64,000 bases of DNA from Bacilli bacterium PM5-9 (GCA_029893765.1 JARXZD010000002.1:34661-98660); one strand, 5' to 3'; positions 28,851-39,203 are shown, numbered from the stretch's first letter. A program made the numbers and translations. The notes: generated from the sequence alone by a model not told the origin.

Positions 28851-28880
28851 AAAAAAAGATTGTTAAAAAAATTAACAATC
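28851..28880 (-). terminator. Terminator of the suf operon
   Basis: Read on -, GATTGTTAA-TTTTT-TTAACAATC followed by seven T residues, just after the sufB stop and before the comGA upstream region. Confidence 0.85.
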
Positions 28881-28894
28881 CTTTATATATTAAA

Positions 28895-30292
28895 TTAACC
28901 AATTGAACCTTCCATTTCCATTTTTAATAGTTGATTAAGCTCAACAGCATATTCCATTGGCAATTCTCTTGTAAATGGCTCAATAAAGCCCATAATTATC
29001 ATTTCAGTAGCTTGTTCGCTAGTAAGACCTCTACTCATTAAATAGAAAAGTTGTTCTTCACTTACTTTACTTACAGTAGCCTCATGTTCTATTGTTGATT
29101 GATTATTTTTTACAATATTTGATGGAATAGTATCAGATGTAGAAATATTATCTAACAACAAAGTATCACATTCAACTTTTGCTTTAGCATTCAACGCCTT
29201 TTCATTAAGCATTACTAAACCACGATAATTAACTTTACCACCATTACGTGCAATAGATTTTGAAATAATATTGCTTGAAGTATTTTTTGCTAAATGAATC
29301 ATTTTTGAACCAGCATCTAAATACATTCCCTTAGAAGCAACAGCAATAGAAATAGTTGTTCCTTTAGCATATTCTCCAGCTAAAATACAAGCAGGATATT
29401 TCATTGTAATTGATGAACCAATATTTCCATCAATCCATTCCATAGTTCCATGAGCATGAACATAAGCTCTTTTAGTAACAAGATTTAAAATGTTATTCGA
29501 CCAATTTTGTACAGTTGAATAACGACAACTAGCATTCTCATGAACAATAATTTCAACAACAGCAGCATGTAATGAATCATTGCTATAAACAGGAGCAGTA
29601 CACCCCTCAACATAATGAACATCTGCACCTTCATCAACAATAATTAATGTTCTTTCAAACTGTCCCATTTGTTCAGAATTAATTCTAAAATAAGATTGTA
29701 ATGGTTTATCTAACTTTACACCTTTAGGAACATAGATAAATGAACCACCTGACCAAACAGCCCCATTTAAAGCAGCAAATTTATTATCACTATAAGATAC
29801 CACTGTATCAAAATACTTTTTAAATAATTCAGGGTATTCTCTTAATGCACTATCAGTATCTAAGAAAATAACACCTTTTTCTTCAACTTCAGCTAGCATA
29901 TTATGATAAACAACTTCTGATTCATATTGAGTGCTAACACCCCCTAGATGCTCTTTTTCAGCCTCTAAAATACCTAATTTATCAAATGTATCCTTAATTG
30001 TTTCATCAACTTCATTCCAATCATTAGATTGCTTATCACTTGGTTTAATATAATATGTATAATCAGCAAAGTTTAATCCACTTAAATCAGCACCCCATGT
30101 AGGCATCTCACTTTTAATAAAATGATCATAAGCTTTAAGCCTAAATTCTAACATCCATTCAGGTTCATTTTTTAATTTTGAGATTTCAATAACAGTTTCT
30201 TTAGTTAAGCCAATCTCAGTTTTATAAACACTTACATCTTTATCATGAAAACCAAATTCATATTCATCATTAATAGGAATATCATTACTCAT
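28895..30292 (-). CDS. sufB: Fe-S cluster scaffold SufB
   Basis: A 465-residue SufB of the SufBC2D scaffold complex on which Fe-S clusters are built. Typical stretches: [34 protein letters not shown], the conserved [10 protein letters not shown] (with the Cys), and the C-terminal [17 protein letters not shown]. Start at ATG 30292 ([15 protein letters not shown]) because GGGAGG lies 8 bases before it; it overlaps the sufU stop by 8 bases. Last gene of sufCDSUB. Confidence 0.97.
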   Translation of the reverse strand: MSNDIPINDEYEFGFHDKDVSVYKTEIGLTKETVIEISKLKNEPEWMLEFRLKAYDHFIKSEMPTWGADLSGLNFADYTYYIKPSDKQSNDWNEVDETIKDTFDKLGILEAEKEHLGGVSTQYESEVVYHNMLAEVEEKGVIFLDTDSALREYPELFKKYFDTVVSYSDNKFAALNGAVWSGGSFIYVPKGVKLDKPLQSYFRINSEQMGQFERTLIIVDEGADVHYVEGCTAPVYSNDSLHAAVVEIIVHENASCRYSTVQNWSNNILNLVTKRAYVHAHGTMEWIDGNIGSSITMKYPACILAGEYAKGTTISIAVASKGMYLDAGSKMIHLAKNTSSNIISKSIARNGGKVNYRGLVMLNEKALNAKAKVECDTLLLDNISTSDTIPSNIVKNNQSTIEHEATVSKVSEEQLFYLMSRGLTSEQATEMIIMGFIEPFTRELPMEYAVELNQLLKMEMEGSIG

Positions 30293-30737
30293 TAACATTA
30301 CCTCCCTTATAGTCGGCAATTATTTCACTTAATGCATCAAAACCAATTGTTGCACATTTAATACGATTAGCTTGTTTATGAACATTTTGAAAAGCAATAG
30401 CTTCTTCTAAAATATCAGCATCATATTCCTTTTCAAAAATCATATTTTGATAGTTTTCAATTATTTTTAATGCTTCATCAATTGTTTTTCCAATAACAAG
30501 CTCAGTTAAGATTGAAGTTGAAGCAGTTGAAATAGTACAAGCTTCACCATCAAATCTAATATCTTCAATAATATCATTATTAAATTTAACTTGCATTGTA
30601 ATATCATCAATGCACGATTCACTATCTTTCCTTACACTATAATAACCATCATCACTAATTAATTCACGATTACGTGGATTTTCATAATGATCCATTATTA
30701 TTTGTCTTAAAATCATAGGGTCATTTATAGTAGCCAA
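30285..30737 (-). CDS. sufU: Zinc-dependent sulfurtransferase SufU
   Basis: A 150-residue SufU/IscU-like protein that takes sulfur from the SufS persulfide. The signature [12 protein letters not shown] is present; Zn-site ligands are the Cys in ESCIDDI (with nearby Asp), the Cys in [10 protein letters not shown], and the Cys in RIKCATIGF. The SufU-type insertion before the last Cys is present. TTG start at 30737, overlapping the sufS end by 13 bases with GGGAG upstream; an ATG at 30716 lacks such a site. Confidence 0.94.
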   Translation of the reverse strand: MATINDPMILRQIIMDHYENPRNRELISDDGYYSVRKDSESCIDDITMQVKFNNDIIEDIRFDGEACTISTASTSILTELVIGKTIDEALKIIENYQNMIFEKEYDADILEEAIAFQNVHKQANRIKCATIGFDALSEIIADYKGGNVNE

Positions 30738-31969
30738 TCTAATGCATCTCCCTTCGTGATCTCAATCAATGCATCAACTAAACGATCCATATCTTCAATT
30801 GAATTATATAAATATAAACTAGCACGAACGCTTCCTTTTGTTTCTAAAACATCAACTAATAATTTAGCACAATGCTCACCAGTTCTAACTGCAATACCTC
30901 TGGTTGCTAAAGCAGAACCAATATCTTGAGCTCTTGCTCCTTCATAACCTTTAACATTAAAAGAAATAGGACCACTTATACTATTTTCATTATAAATAAT
31001 AATATCTTCAACTTCATTTTTTAATCTTGTAATAGCATGCTTTCTAATTGATTCAATATGTTCATGTATATTAGCAAGACCTAGTTCCATTAAGTATTCA
31101 ATAGCTCTTCCCATTCCTATTGTTGCTTCAATTGCTGGTGTACCAGCTTCAAATTTAAATGGAGCATTTTTTATGTAATAACAAGTATTACATTCAATTC
31201 TTGTATTCATTCCACCACCAAGATTATATGCCTCTAATTCATTTAATAAATCATATTTACCATATAAAACACCAATTCCTGTAGGACCACCTAATTTATG
31301 GGCAGAGAATGATAGGAAATCAATATCTAAATCTTGAACATCAACTGGAATATGTGGCACAGATTGAGCACCATCAACAGTAACAATCGCACCATATTCA
31401 TGAGCAATTTTGGTGATTTCTTTCATATCTAAAATATATCCTAAAACATTACTAATATGTGCTAAAGCAACAATTTTAACCTTATCATGCATTGCAGCTT
31501 TAAAATTTTCAACAGTTAATTCATGATTTTCATTTAATTTAACATATTCAATTTCAATACCAATTTCTTCTTTTAATCTAAACCAAGGTAAAACATTTGA
31601 AGCATGTTCAAACTCACTTATTAAAATTACATCACCTTTTTTAAGTTTATGTTTAATACCATGAGCTAACATATTAATACTGTGAGTAGTTCCATAAGTA
31701 TAGACAATTTCTAATTCAGATTTACTATTAATAAGCTTTTGAACAATTTTTCTAACATTTTCATATTCACTATCAGTACGATGAGATAAAGCATAATCAC
31801 CACGATGAGCATTAGTTGAATAAGTTGAATAATACTCTACAACTTTATCAATAACACATTGTGGTTTTAAAGCAGTTGCACCACTATCAAGATAAACTAA
31901 ACTATGTCCATCCATTTCAACACCATTCAACATTGGATATTGTTTTCTTACATTTTTTATATCAAACAT
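30725..31969 (-). CDS. sufS: Cysteine desulfurase SufS
   Basis: A 414-residue class-V PLP enzyme that takes sulfur from cysteine as a persulfide for SufU. The PLP Lys is in SFSAHKLGGPTGIG; the active-site Cys is in VRTGEHCAKLL. An N-terminal substrate-loop region YLDSGATALKP is typical. The start ATG overlaps the sufD stop by one base. Confidence 0.97.
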   Translation of the reverse strand: MFDIKNVRKQYPMLNGVEMDGHSLVYLDSGATALKPQCVIDKVVEYYSTYSTNAHRGDYALSHRTDSEYENVRKIVQKLINSKSELEIVYTYGTTHSINMLAHGIKHKLKKGDVILISEFEHASNVLPWFRLKEEIGIEIEYVKLNENHELTVENFKAAMHDKVKIVALAHISNVLGYILDMKEITKIAHEYGAIVTVDGAQSVPHIPVDVQDLDIDFLSFSAHKLGGPTGIGVLYGKYDLLNELEAYNLGGGMNTRIECNTCYYIKNAPFKFEAGTPAIEATIGMGRAIEYLMELGLANIHEHIESIRKHAITRLKNEVEDIIIYNENSISGPISFNVKGYEGARAQDIGSALATRGIAVRTGEHCAKLLVDVLETKGSVRASLYLYNSIEDMDRLVDALIEITKGDALDWLL

Positions 31970-32826
31970 TAGATATTCACCTTCTCCTCAATTAATTTTT
32001 CAAGTTTTTCTTTTAATTTTTCATCATTTATTTTATTTAAAATCGGTTTTAAATAACCATAAGTTATCAACTTAGAAGCATCATCATAATTTATACCTCT
32101 TGATTGAATATAATAAAGTTGTTCTTCATCCATTTTACCAACAGCAGCAGCATGACTTGCTTCAACATCTGCTTCATCAATAATTAAAAAAGGATTAGCT
32201 TGTGCTTGAACATTTGGATCAAAAGTAATTATTTTTGATTCTTGATGAGCTTGTGATAAGCTAGCACCTTTCTTAATAAATCCAGTTCCATTAAATATTA
32301 CAGATGCACTATCTTTAACAACACCAAAGTTATTTAACTCTCCAATTGTCATTTTTTCATTATTATTTATCGTAACATTAAAATGTTTTTTATTATCATT
32401 TCTGGCAATTAAAGCAACATTATGTAAAGCCTTTGCATTAATACCATCTAAGTCAACAACAATATTTGCATCAACATTCGCATCACTAAATACTCCATTG
32501 GAAACCTCATATACACTATCTTTTGATTGAGTTATTTTTTTATTTATAACAAGGTCAATATTATCATCCTCAACAATAACAAACTCATTCAAATATGTAC
32601 TATTACCTAAAATATAACTAATATTACTTTCACCTTTTGAAAATATACTTGTTAAATTAACATGGCAATTATTATAAAAATTAATTTTTATATCTTTTTT
32701 ATTATTTTCTAAAAATAAATCAACATCACAACTATTATTAATATTAAAAACAATTGTTTTTGAATTAACATCAAACTCTAAATTAGAAACTATTTCATCA
32801 TTAATAACTTGTATATTTTTTTTCAT
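31969..32826 (-). CDS. sufD: Fe-S assembly protein SufD
   Basis: A 285-residue SufD, shorter than the 420-440 residues common in other Firmicutes; the N-terminal helical region is reduced. The beta-helix core and the SufBD signature near the C-terminus (ASHAAAVGKMDEEQLYYIQ, then SRGINYDDASKLITYGY) are intact. It pairs with SufB in the scaffold. Good Shine-Dalgarno, 11 bases after sufC. Confidence 0.9.
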   Translation of the reverse strand: MKKNIQVINDEIVSNLEFDVNSKTIVFNINNSCDVDLFLENNKKDIKINFYNNCHVNLTSIFSKGESNISYILGNSTYLNEFVIVEDDNIDLVINKKITQSKDSVYEVSNGVFSDANVDANIVVDLDGINAKALHNVALIARNDNKKHFNVTINNNEKMTIGELNNFGVVKDSASVIFNGTGFIKKGASLSQAHQESKIITFDPNVQAQANPFLIIDEADVEASHAAAVGKMDEEQLYYIQSRGINYDDASKLITYGYLKPILNKINDEKLKEKLEKLIEEKVNI

Positions 32827-32837
32827 AGTTTCCCTCC

Positions 32838-33623
32838 TTAAAGACTAGCAAAATCAATTTCATTTTCATCTTTAAATTCAATTCCAAGTTCTGATTTTAT
32901 CCAATCATAACCATCAACATCAATTTTTTGAATAATTTCATATCCACCACTCTTAACAATTACACCATCAACAAGTACATGAACATGAGAAGGTTTAACT
33001 AACTCAAAAAATCTTTCATAATGAGATACAATTAAACACCCAAATTTATCAGACTTCATTTCATTAATAGCATCACTAACTAATTTTAATGCATCAACAT
33101 CTAATCCAGAATCAATTTCATCTAATAAAGCAATTTTTGGTTTTAATAATTTCATATGTAAAATTTCATTTCTTTTCTTTTCTCCACCCGAGAATCCATC
33201 ATTTAAATAACGATGAGCTAAATCTTCCTTCATTTTTAATTTAGCAATCTCACCATCAAGTTCTTTAATAAATTTAAACAGTGAAACAGGTTTTTCATTA
33301 TGAGAGTTAATTGCTGCACGCAAAAAATCAGAGTTTGTTACTCCAGATACTTCAGTAGGATATTGCATACCTAAAAATAGACCAGCACGAGATCTCTCAT
33401 CTACTTCCATATTAGTAATATCTATATTATCTAAAAATATCTTTCCACTATCAATCGTATATTTTGGGTGTCCCATAATCGCAAGTAGCAATGTTGATTT
33501 ACCATTACCATTAGGCCCCATTATTGCATGAATTTCATTAGTATTAACCTCTAAATTAACACCTTTTAAAATTTGTTTTCCTTCTACGCTTACATGTAAA
33601 TTTTCAATTTTTAAAGTTGACAC
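32838..33623 (-). CDS. sufC: Fe-S assembly ATPase SufC
   Basis: ABC-type ATPase (about 261 residues) with Walker A GPNGNGKSTL, signature FSGGEKKRNEI and Walker B ALLDEIDSGLDVDAL. It drives conformational change in the SufB-SufD scaffold. The GTG at 33623 gives MSTLKIENLHVSVEGKQIL, which matches the family N-terminus; an in-frame TTG at 33635 is too close to the AAAGGG. First gene of sufCDSUB. Confidence 0.95.
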   Translation of the reverse strand: MSTLKIENLHVSVEGKQILKGVNLEVNTNEIHAIMGPNGNGKSTLLLAIMGHPKYTIDSGKIFLDNIDITNMEVDERSRAGLFLGMQYPTEVSGVTNSDFLRAAINSHNEKPVSLFKFIKELDGEIAKLKMKEDLAHRYLNDGFSGGEKKRNEILHMKLLKPKIALLDEIDSGLDVDALKLVSDAINEMKSDKFGCLIVSHYERFFELVKPSHVHVLVDGVIVKSGGYEIIQKIDVDGYDWIKSELGIEFKDENEIDFASL

Positions 33624-33672
33624 TATTACACACAACCCTTTCTTTCTATATAATCCTTATTATTACACTGTA

Positions 33673-33701
33673 ATTCTAACATAATAATGCCTTATAACCA
33701 A
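33673..33701 (-). promoter_or_regulatory. suf operon promoter
   Basis: Read on -: TTGGTT, 17 bases, then TAGAAT (33673-33678) with an extended TG one base upstream. It is divergent from the hit promoter. Confidence 0.65.
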
Positions 33702-33729
33702 ACGAAACGATAATAAATTAAATAATTCA

Positions 33730-33758
33730 TTTACAATCATGATTTGTCTTGATACAAT
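33730..33758 (+). promoter_or_regulatory. hit promoter
   Basis: TTTACA (33730-33735), 17 bases, TACAAT (33753-33758). Confidence 0.65.
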
Positions 33759-33780
33759 GTTAAAAAAAGGAGTGAAGAAA

Positions 33781-34179
33781 ATGGAAGATTGTTTATTTTG
33801 TAAGATTGTTAGTGGTGAAATTCCATCGTATAAAATTTATGAGGACGAAGATGTTTTAGCTTTTTTAGACATTAGTCAAACAACTAAAGGTCATACATTA
33901 GTAATACCAAAAAAACACGCTAAAGATATTTATGAGATTGATGATGAAAGTATGGCTAAGGTATACAAAGTCGCACGAAAATTAGCGAATACTTTAAGTG
34001 AAAAATTAAATGCTAATGGTATTAACTTATTAAATAATAATAAAGTAGATGCTGGACAAACAGTATTTCATTACCACGTGCATCTTATTCCTAGATATGA
34101 TAAAGATGATAAGTTTGTAGTTAACTTTTTAGAAAACGAAAACAGTAATATTGAAGATACACATAACTTATTAAAATAA
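33781..34179 (+). CDS. HIT family nucleotide-binding protein (Hit/Hint)
   Basis: A 132-residue Hint-branch protein, starting MEDCLFCKIVSGEIPSYKIY with the usual Cys pair, and ending with the histidine triad HYHVHLIPR. These proteins hydrolyse AMP-linked or phosphoramidate nucleotides. The ATG at 33781 has AAGGAGTG upstream; the longer frame from 33739 lies inside the promoter. One of few + strand genes right of dif. Confidence 0.95.
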   Translation: MEDCLFCKIVSGEIPSYKIYEDEDVLAFLDISQTTKGHTLVIPKKHAKDIYEIDDESMAKVYKVARKLANTLSEKLNANGINLLNNNKVDAGQTVFHYHVHLIPRYDKDDKFVVNFLENENSNIEDTHNLLK

Positions 34180-34182
34180 GAG

Positions 34183-34213
34183 AAATATTAGTTTTTTAGC
34201 TAATATTTTTTTA
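34183..34213 (+). terminator. Terminator after hit
   Basis: AATATTAG and CTAATATT arms with an 8-base loop, followed by T residues. Confidence 0.8.
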
Positions 34214-34246
34214 TTTGAAAATTGTTACTCTCTTTATAAAAAATAC

Positions 34247-34274
34247 TTGTATATTTATTTTTTTATTATATAAT
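34247..34274 (+). promoter_or_regulatory. Promoter of the secreted Lys/Tyr-rich protein gene
   Basis: TTGTAT (34247-34252), 16-base T-rich spacer, TATAAT (34269-34274), 31 bases ahead of the start codon. Confidence 0.65.
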
Positions 34275-34304
34275 TTAATTAAAGAAAGAAATGGAGGAAA
34301 AATT

Positions 34305-34922
34305 ATGAAAAATAAAAAATTATTATTAGCATTATTTATGGTATTTAGTTTAACAATATTAATTACCAATAAAATTGATGCTGCAAGCACTTGTAGTTGG
34401 AATGGGTATGTTAAAACATGCACAATTTGTGAGTTTCAAAGTGAATGTCATACTGAAACAAAGACATACTACAATACTAAATGGCAAAAAACAAAATATA
34501 CTGAAAAACTAATCTATGGATTAAACTCATTTACAAAGAAAATAACATATAATTATGATAATTATGGTTATCTTAAAAAAAGAATTATTTACAAATATTT
34601 TCCTACTTATAACAATGAAAACTTAACTGTAAAATCAAAATCTACATATAAGTACCAAAATAGTAAAATAACTAAAAGAACAACTATCAAATATCGTGAA
34701 AATAAAGTAATTAAAGAAAAAGCAAATGCTTCATATAAAAACGGAGTATTTAATAAAAAAACTATTTATCGTTACAATAAAAAAGGACAATTAAAGTCAA
34801 ATGACAATGGTAATGCCTATAAAATCATTAGAAAATATAAGAAAAATGGTAAAAAGTATAAAATTACAAGTGAAAAGAAATATAAATATGATAAAAATGG
34901 AAAGTTAGTTAAAATTAAATAA
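34305..34922 (+). CDS. Secreted Lys/Tyr-rich repeat protein, unknown function
   Basis: A 205-residue protein with a clear signal peptide (MKNKKLLLALFMVFSLTILI, then a cleavage region after IDAA). The mature part opens with a Cys-rich segment (four Cys within TCSWNGYVKTCTICEFQSEC), then many short Tyr/Lys units of the form KYxxNG, e.g. YKNGVFNKKTIYRYNKKGQL, reminiscent of YD/MORN-like beta repeats. No family recognised. The mature protein is strongly basic, so it may bind cell-wall polymers or other anionic surfaces. ATG at 34305 has GGAGG; a longer frame from 34215 spans the promoter. Confidence 0.7.
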   Translation: MKNKKLLLALFMVFSLTILITNKIDAASTCSWNGYVKTCTICEFQSECHTETKTYYNTKWQKTKYTEKLIYGLNSFTKKITYNYDNYGYLKKRIIYKYFPTYNNENLTVKSKSTYKYQNSKITKRTTIKYRENKVIKEKANASYKNGVFNKKTIYRYNKKGQLKSNDNGNAYKIIRKYKKNGKKYKITSEKKYKYDKNGKLVKIK

Positions 34923-34927
34923 AAAGA

Positions 34928-34963
34928 AAAGATTATTGAAAAAAATCAGTAATCTTTTTTTAT
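34928..34963. terminator. Terminator between the secreted-protein gene and the lipoprotein gene
   Basis: A ten-pair stem, AGATTATTGA with TCAGTAATCT, loop of A residues, T-run on +. It serves the + gene; the - gene ends right beside it. Confidence 0.75.
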
Positions 34964-34965
34964 TC

Positions 34966-35418
34966 CTATTCAACAACAATGTCTTTTAAATAAATTTCTT
35001 CATAATTTGAACCATCATTTTGATAACTTAATAATACTTTAAATTGAGTATAATTATTTTCACTAAAATAGTTCAACTTAATTGCACTTTGTTTATTGTT
35101 AAAGGTTGTAATATCAACATCCTCTAAAATATTAAAATTAGGTATAATCTCATCATTTTTATAACCAATAGGATAAGCAACAACCTTCAATTTTTCTAGT
35201 TTAATTTTAGGATCACTAATCACAATATAATAATGATACTTACTATAATCACTTGTAGTTTGATACGCCTTTATTGTGCAAGGCGCTTCTTTTTTTGAAT
35301 ACTCACTACTCTTATCTAAAATTTTTAAATATTCATAGTATTCCTGTTGTCTAGTATCACCACCATTAAAGCAGGCAACTAAACACAAGCAACAAATAAG
35401 ACAAAGTAATCTTTTCAT
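34966..35418 (-). CDS. Small lipoprotein, unknown function
   Basis: A 150-residue protein with a lipoprotein signal peptide [16 protein letters not shown]: the last Cys is the likely lipidated residue (lipobox LVAC). The mature part is probably a beta-sandwich-like domain (alternating strands YHYYIVISD, KLKVVAYPIGY, QFKVLLSYQ). No family recognised. Its ATG overlaps the leuS stop by one base (TAATG), so it is translated as the second gene of the leuS unit. Confidence 0.75.
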   Translation of the reverse strand: MKRLLCLICCLCLVACFNGGDTRQQEYYEYLKILDKSSEYSKKEAPCTIKAYQTTSDYSKYHYYIVISDPKIKLEKLKVVAYPIGYKNDEIIPNFNILEDVDITTFNNKQSAIKLNYFSENNYTQFKVLLSYQNDGSNYEEIYLKDIVVE

Positions 35419-37838
35419 TATTTAACAACCACATTTAATAATTTATTTTTAACAAATATCTCTTTTATAATTTCTTTTCCATCAATATGAGCTTTAACAT
35501 TTTCAACACTATATGCTTTTTGTTTAAACTCTTCTTCACTAATATTTAAAGTAGTCTCAATTTTTGCACGAACTTTACCATTTACTTGAACAACAATAGT
35601 AATTTCATCAACAACTATTTTACTTTCATCATAACTTGGCCATGCACAATAGCTTAATTCTTCTTCAAAACCATGTTTTTCCCACATTTCAGCACCAACA
35701 TGAGGACAAATACATGAAAACATTTGAATAAATCCCTTTAAATGTTCTTTATAAATTTTATCAGTTTTATATGCTTCATTAACAAATATCATCATTTGTG
35801 ATATTGCAGTATTAAAGTCAAGTTTTTCAAAATCACTAGTTACTTTTTTCACAGTCTGATTATAAACTAAATCAAGTTCTCCATCATTTTCATTTGATAC
35901 AATATCTTCTTTATTAACCAAACGATAAACTCTATCAATAAAACGACGTGCTCCATCAAGGCTAGTAGTTGACCACTTTTTCATTTGATCTAATGGACCC
36001 ATAAACATTTCATACAATCTTAATGAATCAGCACCATGACTAGCAATTATATCATTTGGATTAATAACATTCCCAAGAGATTTTGACATTTTGACACCGT
36101 TTTCTCCTAAAATCATACCTTGATTAAATAATTTTTGGAATGGTTCTTTAGCTTTAACAACACCACAATCATATAATACTTTATGCCAGAAACGAGCATA
36201 TAGTAAATGAAGTACAGCATGTTCTGCCCCACCAACATATAAATCAACTGGTAACCATTTATTTATTAATTCTTGTGTATCTTTACTATCTAAATCAAGA
36301 TAACCATCTTCAGATTTCATAATAAAGGCAATATAATACCAACTTGATCCTGCCCATTGAGGCATTGTATTAGTATCTCTTCTTCCCTTAACACCATCTT
36401 CTCTAACAACTTCAAGCCATTCTTTTGCATTAGCAAGTGGTGATTCTCCTGTTCCACTAGGTTTAAAGTCTTCCATTTCAGGAAGTTCTATTGGTAAATC
36501 TTCTTCTTTAGCAATCTCAATAGTTCCATCTTCATAATGAATTACTGGGAATGGTTCTCCCCAATAACGTTGACGAGCAAACAACCAATCTCTTAATTTA
36601 TAATTAACTTTTGGAATACCAATTTCTTTTTCTTTTAAATATTCAATCATAGTTGAAATAGCTTCTTTATTTTTCATACCATTTAAAAACTCAGAATTAA
36701 TATGTTTTCCATCTTTTGTATAAGCTTCTTTAGAAATATCACCCTCAATAACTGGAACTATTTCTAAATCAAATTCTTTTGCAAACTCATAATCTCTTTC
36801 ATCATGCGCAGGTACTGCCATGATTGCTCCAGTACCATAGCTTGCTAAAACATAATCACTTATCCAAATAGGTACTTTTTTATTATTAACAGGATTTATA
36901 GCATATGAACCAATAAATACACCTGTTTTATCTTTATTTAATTCAGTACGTTCTAAATCAGTTTTTGCTTTTGCTTCATTTTGGTATTTAGTAACTTGTT
37001 CTAAACAATCAGCAGTAACTAATTTTGAAACTAAGTTATGCTCAGGTGCAAGTACCATATAAGTTGCACCAAACAATGTATCAGGTCTTGTTGTAAAAAC
37101 TTCAATATACTCATCACAATTTTCAGCTTTAAAGCTTAATTGAGCACCTTCAGATTTTCCAATCCAGTTTCTTTGCATTTCTTTAATGCTTTCAGGCCAA
37201 TCAACTATCTCTAAATCTTCAAGTAAACGTTCAGCATATTCAGTGATTTTTAAAACCCATTGTGACATTGGTTTTTTAAATACAGGGAAATTACCTCTTT
37301 CTGATAACATTTTTCCATCAACATTCAAAACCTCTTCGTTTGCTAAAACTGTACCTAAATCGGGACACCAGTTAACTTCAACATCTTGAATTTCAGCAAG
37401 TCCTTTATTATATAATTGAATAAAAATCCATTGAGTCCATTTAAAAAACTCTGGATCAGTTGTATCAACTTCACGATCCCAATCATAAGAAAATCCAAGT
37501 GCTTTAATTTGACTTTTAAAAATTTGAATATTCTTTTGTGTAAACTCTCTTGGATGATTACCTGTTTCAATAGCATATTGTTCAGCAGGTAATCCAAATG
37601 CATCCCATCCCATTGGATGAAGTACATTAAACCCTTTCATTCTTTTAAATCTTGAAAAAATATCAGTAGCAGTATACCCTTCAGGATGACCTACATGTAA
37701 TCCAGCACCACTTGGATATGGAAACATATCTAAAATATATAATTTTTCTTTTGGATCATCTCCATAACATTTAAATGTTTTGTTATCTTCCCAATATTTT
37801 TGCCATTTCTTTTCCACTTCTTGATGATTATAACTCAT
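35418..37838 (-). CDS. leuS: Leucyl-tRNA synthetase
   Basis: An 806-residue class I synthetase. The HIGH motif is in [17 protein letters not shown]; the CP1 editing domain spans about residues 220-420; KMSKS appears as KMSKSLGN; a C-terminal anticodon-binding domain follows. It is preceded by a T-box leader that senses uncharged tRNA(Leu). The Shine-Dalgarno GGGGG precedes the ATG at 37838. Confidence 0.98.
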   Translation of the reverse strand: MSYNHQEVEKKWQKYWEDNKTFKCYGDDPKEKLYILDMFPYPSGAGLHVGHPEGYTATDIFSRFKRMKGFNVLHPMGWDAFGLPAEQYAIETGNHPREFTQKNIQIFKSQIKALGFSYDWDREVDTTDPEFFKWTQWIFIQLYNKGLAEIQDVEVNWCPDLGTVLANEEVLNVDGKMLSERGNFPVFKKPMSQWVLKITEYAERLLEDLEIVDWPESIKEMQRNWIGKSEGAQLSFKAENCDEYIEVFTTRPDTLFGATYMVLAPEHNLVSKLVTADCLEQVTKYQNEAKAKTDLERTELNKDKTGVFIGSYAINPVNNKKVPIWISDYVLASYGTGAIMAVPAHDERDYEFAKEFDLEIVPVIEGDISKEAYTKDGKHINSEFLNGMKNKEAISTMIEYLKEKEIGIPKVNYKLRDWLFARQRYWGEPFPVIHYEDGTIEIAKEEDLPIELPEMEDFKPSGTGESPLANAKEWLEVVREDGVKGRRDTNTMPQWAGSSWYYIAFIMKSEDGYLDLDSKDTQELINKWLPVDLYVGGAEHAVLHLLYARFWHKVLYDCGVVKAKEPFQKLFNQGMILGENGVKMSKSLGNVINPNDIIASHGADSLRLYEMFMGPLDQMKKWSTTSLDGARRFIDRVYRLVNKEDIVSNENDGELDLVYNQTVKKVTSDFEKLDFNTAISQMMIFVNEAYKTDKIYKEHLKGFIQMFSCICPHVGAEMWEKHGFEEELSYCAWPSYDESKIVVDEITIVVQVNGKVRAKIETTLNISEEEFKQKAYSVENVKAHIDGKEIIKEIFVKNKLLNVVVK

Positions 37839-37857
37839 AATATTTTACCCCCTATAA

Positions 37858-38081
37858 TAAAAAAAGCCCTTATAAATAAGGACGAATATTTCGCGGTACC
37901 ACCTTAATTCATATCTAAATTTTAGATATGCACTCAAGCTTTTAACGCAAGCATACGTTTTTGACTACTTAGTTTCATCAAAACTACTCCATGACTAGTT
38001 CACTAACTCATTATCTTGATTTTCACCAACCATCAAGTCTCTAAAAAAACTTATTAGCTAATACTTCATTTCATCGTATTG
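37858..38081 (-). ncRNA. T-box leader of leuS
   Basis: Read on -: a stem I region with GATGGTTGGTG, then the conserved T-box AAGGTGGTACCGCG at 37892-37905, which pairs with the tRNA acceptor end, followed by the intrinsic terminator hairpin GTCCTTA-TTTA-TAAGGGC and a T-run (37858-37883). In the region where the specifier codon should lie, both TTA and CTA (both Leu codons) occur, so I cannot fix which is read. Uncharged tRNA(Leu) would prevent termination and raise leuS expression. Confidence 0.93.
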
Positions 38082-38087
38082 AATACA

Positions 38088-38116
38088 ATTATAAACTAAT
38101 TTTTATTCAATAGCAA
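38088..38116 (-). promoter_or_regulatory. leuS promoter
   Basis: Read on -: TTGCTA (38111-38116), 17 bases, TATAAT (38088-38093), placing the transcript start about 38081, right at the T-box 5' end. Confidence 0.7.
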
Positions 38117-38117
38117 C

Positions 38118-39002
38118 CTATCGATAAAAATTAATGAAAAAATCTTCTACTCTTCTCACATCAGGAGTTTTAATAATGTGCTGATTATAGGCAATTACAA
38201 TCTCCCATGGAATAACAGGTTTAATTTCAATTGGTGTAATATCAATTGTTCGATTCATATTAGAAAACTGTTTTGGTAGTAAAGCTACTCCATTAGTATA
38301 AACAGCCATTTCTAAAAGTAAATCCCATTGACCTGATTTAAAATAATAATCTGGATCTAAATCATTACTTTTAAATGCTTTATTAATTTGATGAAAAATA
38401 ATGTAATCATCATTTAAGCTCATAATCTTTTCGCTTGCTATATCATCTAATGCTACAAAGCGTTTTTGTGAAAACGAGTGATCTTTTCTTGCATAACATG
38501 CAATAGTATCATTATAAATTTTGTTTGTTATAATGTCTTTATGATTAATAGGCTCAGTTGTGATTGCTAAATCAATTTCATTTTTTTGTAGCATATCATA
38601 TAAAACATAAGCATTATCTTCAATTATTTCTAATCTTATATCAGCATTTTCAGTAATAAAAGCTGGAATTGATTTTGAACATAGGAAAGATAATATTAAA
38701 GGTGGTATTCCAATACGAACACGTCCTTTGAACATATCATTTTGTTGTCTAAGTTCATAATTTAATTGTTCCATTTTTCCAACAATTATCTTAGCATCTG
38801 TATAAAACTTATTACCAATCTTTGTTAATCTTTTAAATCTTCCATACTCTTTATCAAATAATTTAACATTGTACTCTTTCTCTAATTCAATAATCATTTG
38901 AGATAAAGTTGGTTGTGTAATTTCTAATTTTTTTGAAGTTTTTGAAAGATTAAAATCATTTTCAACTACTGCAATAAAATAATTAAGTTGTTTTAAATCC
39001 AT
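38118..39002 (-). CDS. LysR-type transcriptional regulator
   Basis: A 294-residue LTTR: N-terminal winged helix (MDLKQLNYFIAVVEN, then LEITQPTLSQMIIELE) and a periplasmic-binding-like effector domain (from about residue 90; FKGRVRIGIPPLI). LTTRs respond to small metabolites and usually regulate a divergent gene; the neighbours give no clear target. The ATG at 39002 has GGGTGA five bases upstream. An inverted repeat at 39097-39116 lies in the upstream region. Confidence 0.92.
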   Translation of the reverse strand: MDLKQLNYFIAVVENDFNLSKTSKKLEITQPTLSQMIIELEKEYNVKLFDKEYGRFKRLTKIGNKFYTDAKIIVGKMEQLNYELRQQNDMFKGRVRIGIPPLILSFLCSKSIPAFITENADIRLEIIEDNAYVLYDMLQKNEIDLAITTEPINHKDIITNKIYNDTIACYARKDHSFSQKRFVALDDIASEKIMSLNDDYIIFHQINKAFKSNDLDPDYYFKSGQWDLLLEMAVYTNGVALLPKQFSNMNRTIDITPIEIKPVIPWEIVIAYNQHIIKTPDVRRVEDFFINFYR

Positions 39003-39096
39003 AAGTATCACCCAATAGTATTATAACATAATTTTATAGAAAAACAATGTGTTGCTTTGATTTTTTTTATATCATTGTAAAGTCAATATTAAATAA

Positions 39097-39116
39097 TCAT
39101 GATTTATTTATCATGA
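39097..39116. promoter_or_regulatory. Inverted repeat, possible operator between lysR and the XRE gene
   Basis: TCATGAT-TTATTT-ATCATGA: perfect 7-base arms with a 6-base spacer, in the 250-bp divergent region. LTTR sites are often T-N11-A-type dyads, so this is a candidate site for the LysR protein or the XRE protein; not shown. Confidence 0.4.
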
Positions 39117-39175
39117 AAAAAATTACTTTTTAAATCATAAAAACAAAAAGTACACTATTGTATATAATTTTTCCT

Positions 39176-39203
39176 TTGACAAATTGATTTAATTTGATAC
39201 AAT
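39176..39203 (+). promoter_or_regulatory. Promoter of the XRE gene
   Basis: TTGACA (39176-39181, perfect -35), 16-base spacer, TACAAT (39198-39203). Confidence 0.75.

Noticed and set aside
37186..37627. Reading frames opposite or inside leuS, recN, obg, lepA and dxs
   Set aside because: They overlap fully conserved genes, have no Shine-Dalgarno or family match, and are chance frames of AT-rich sequence.
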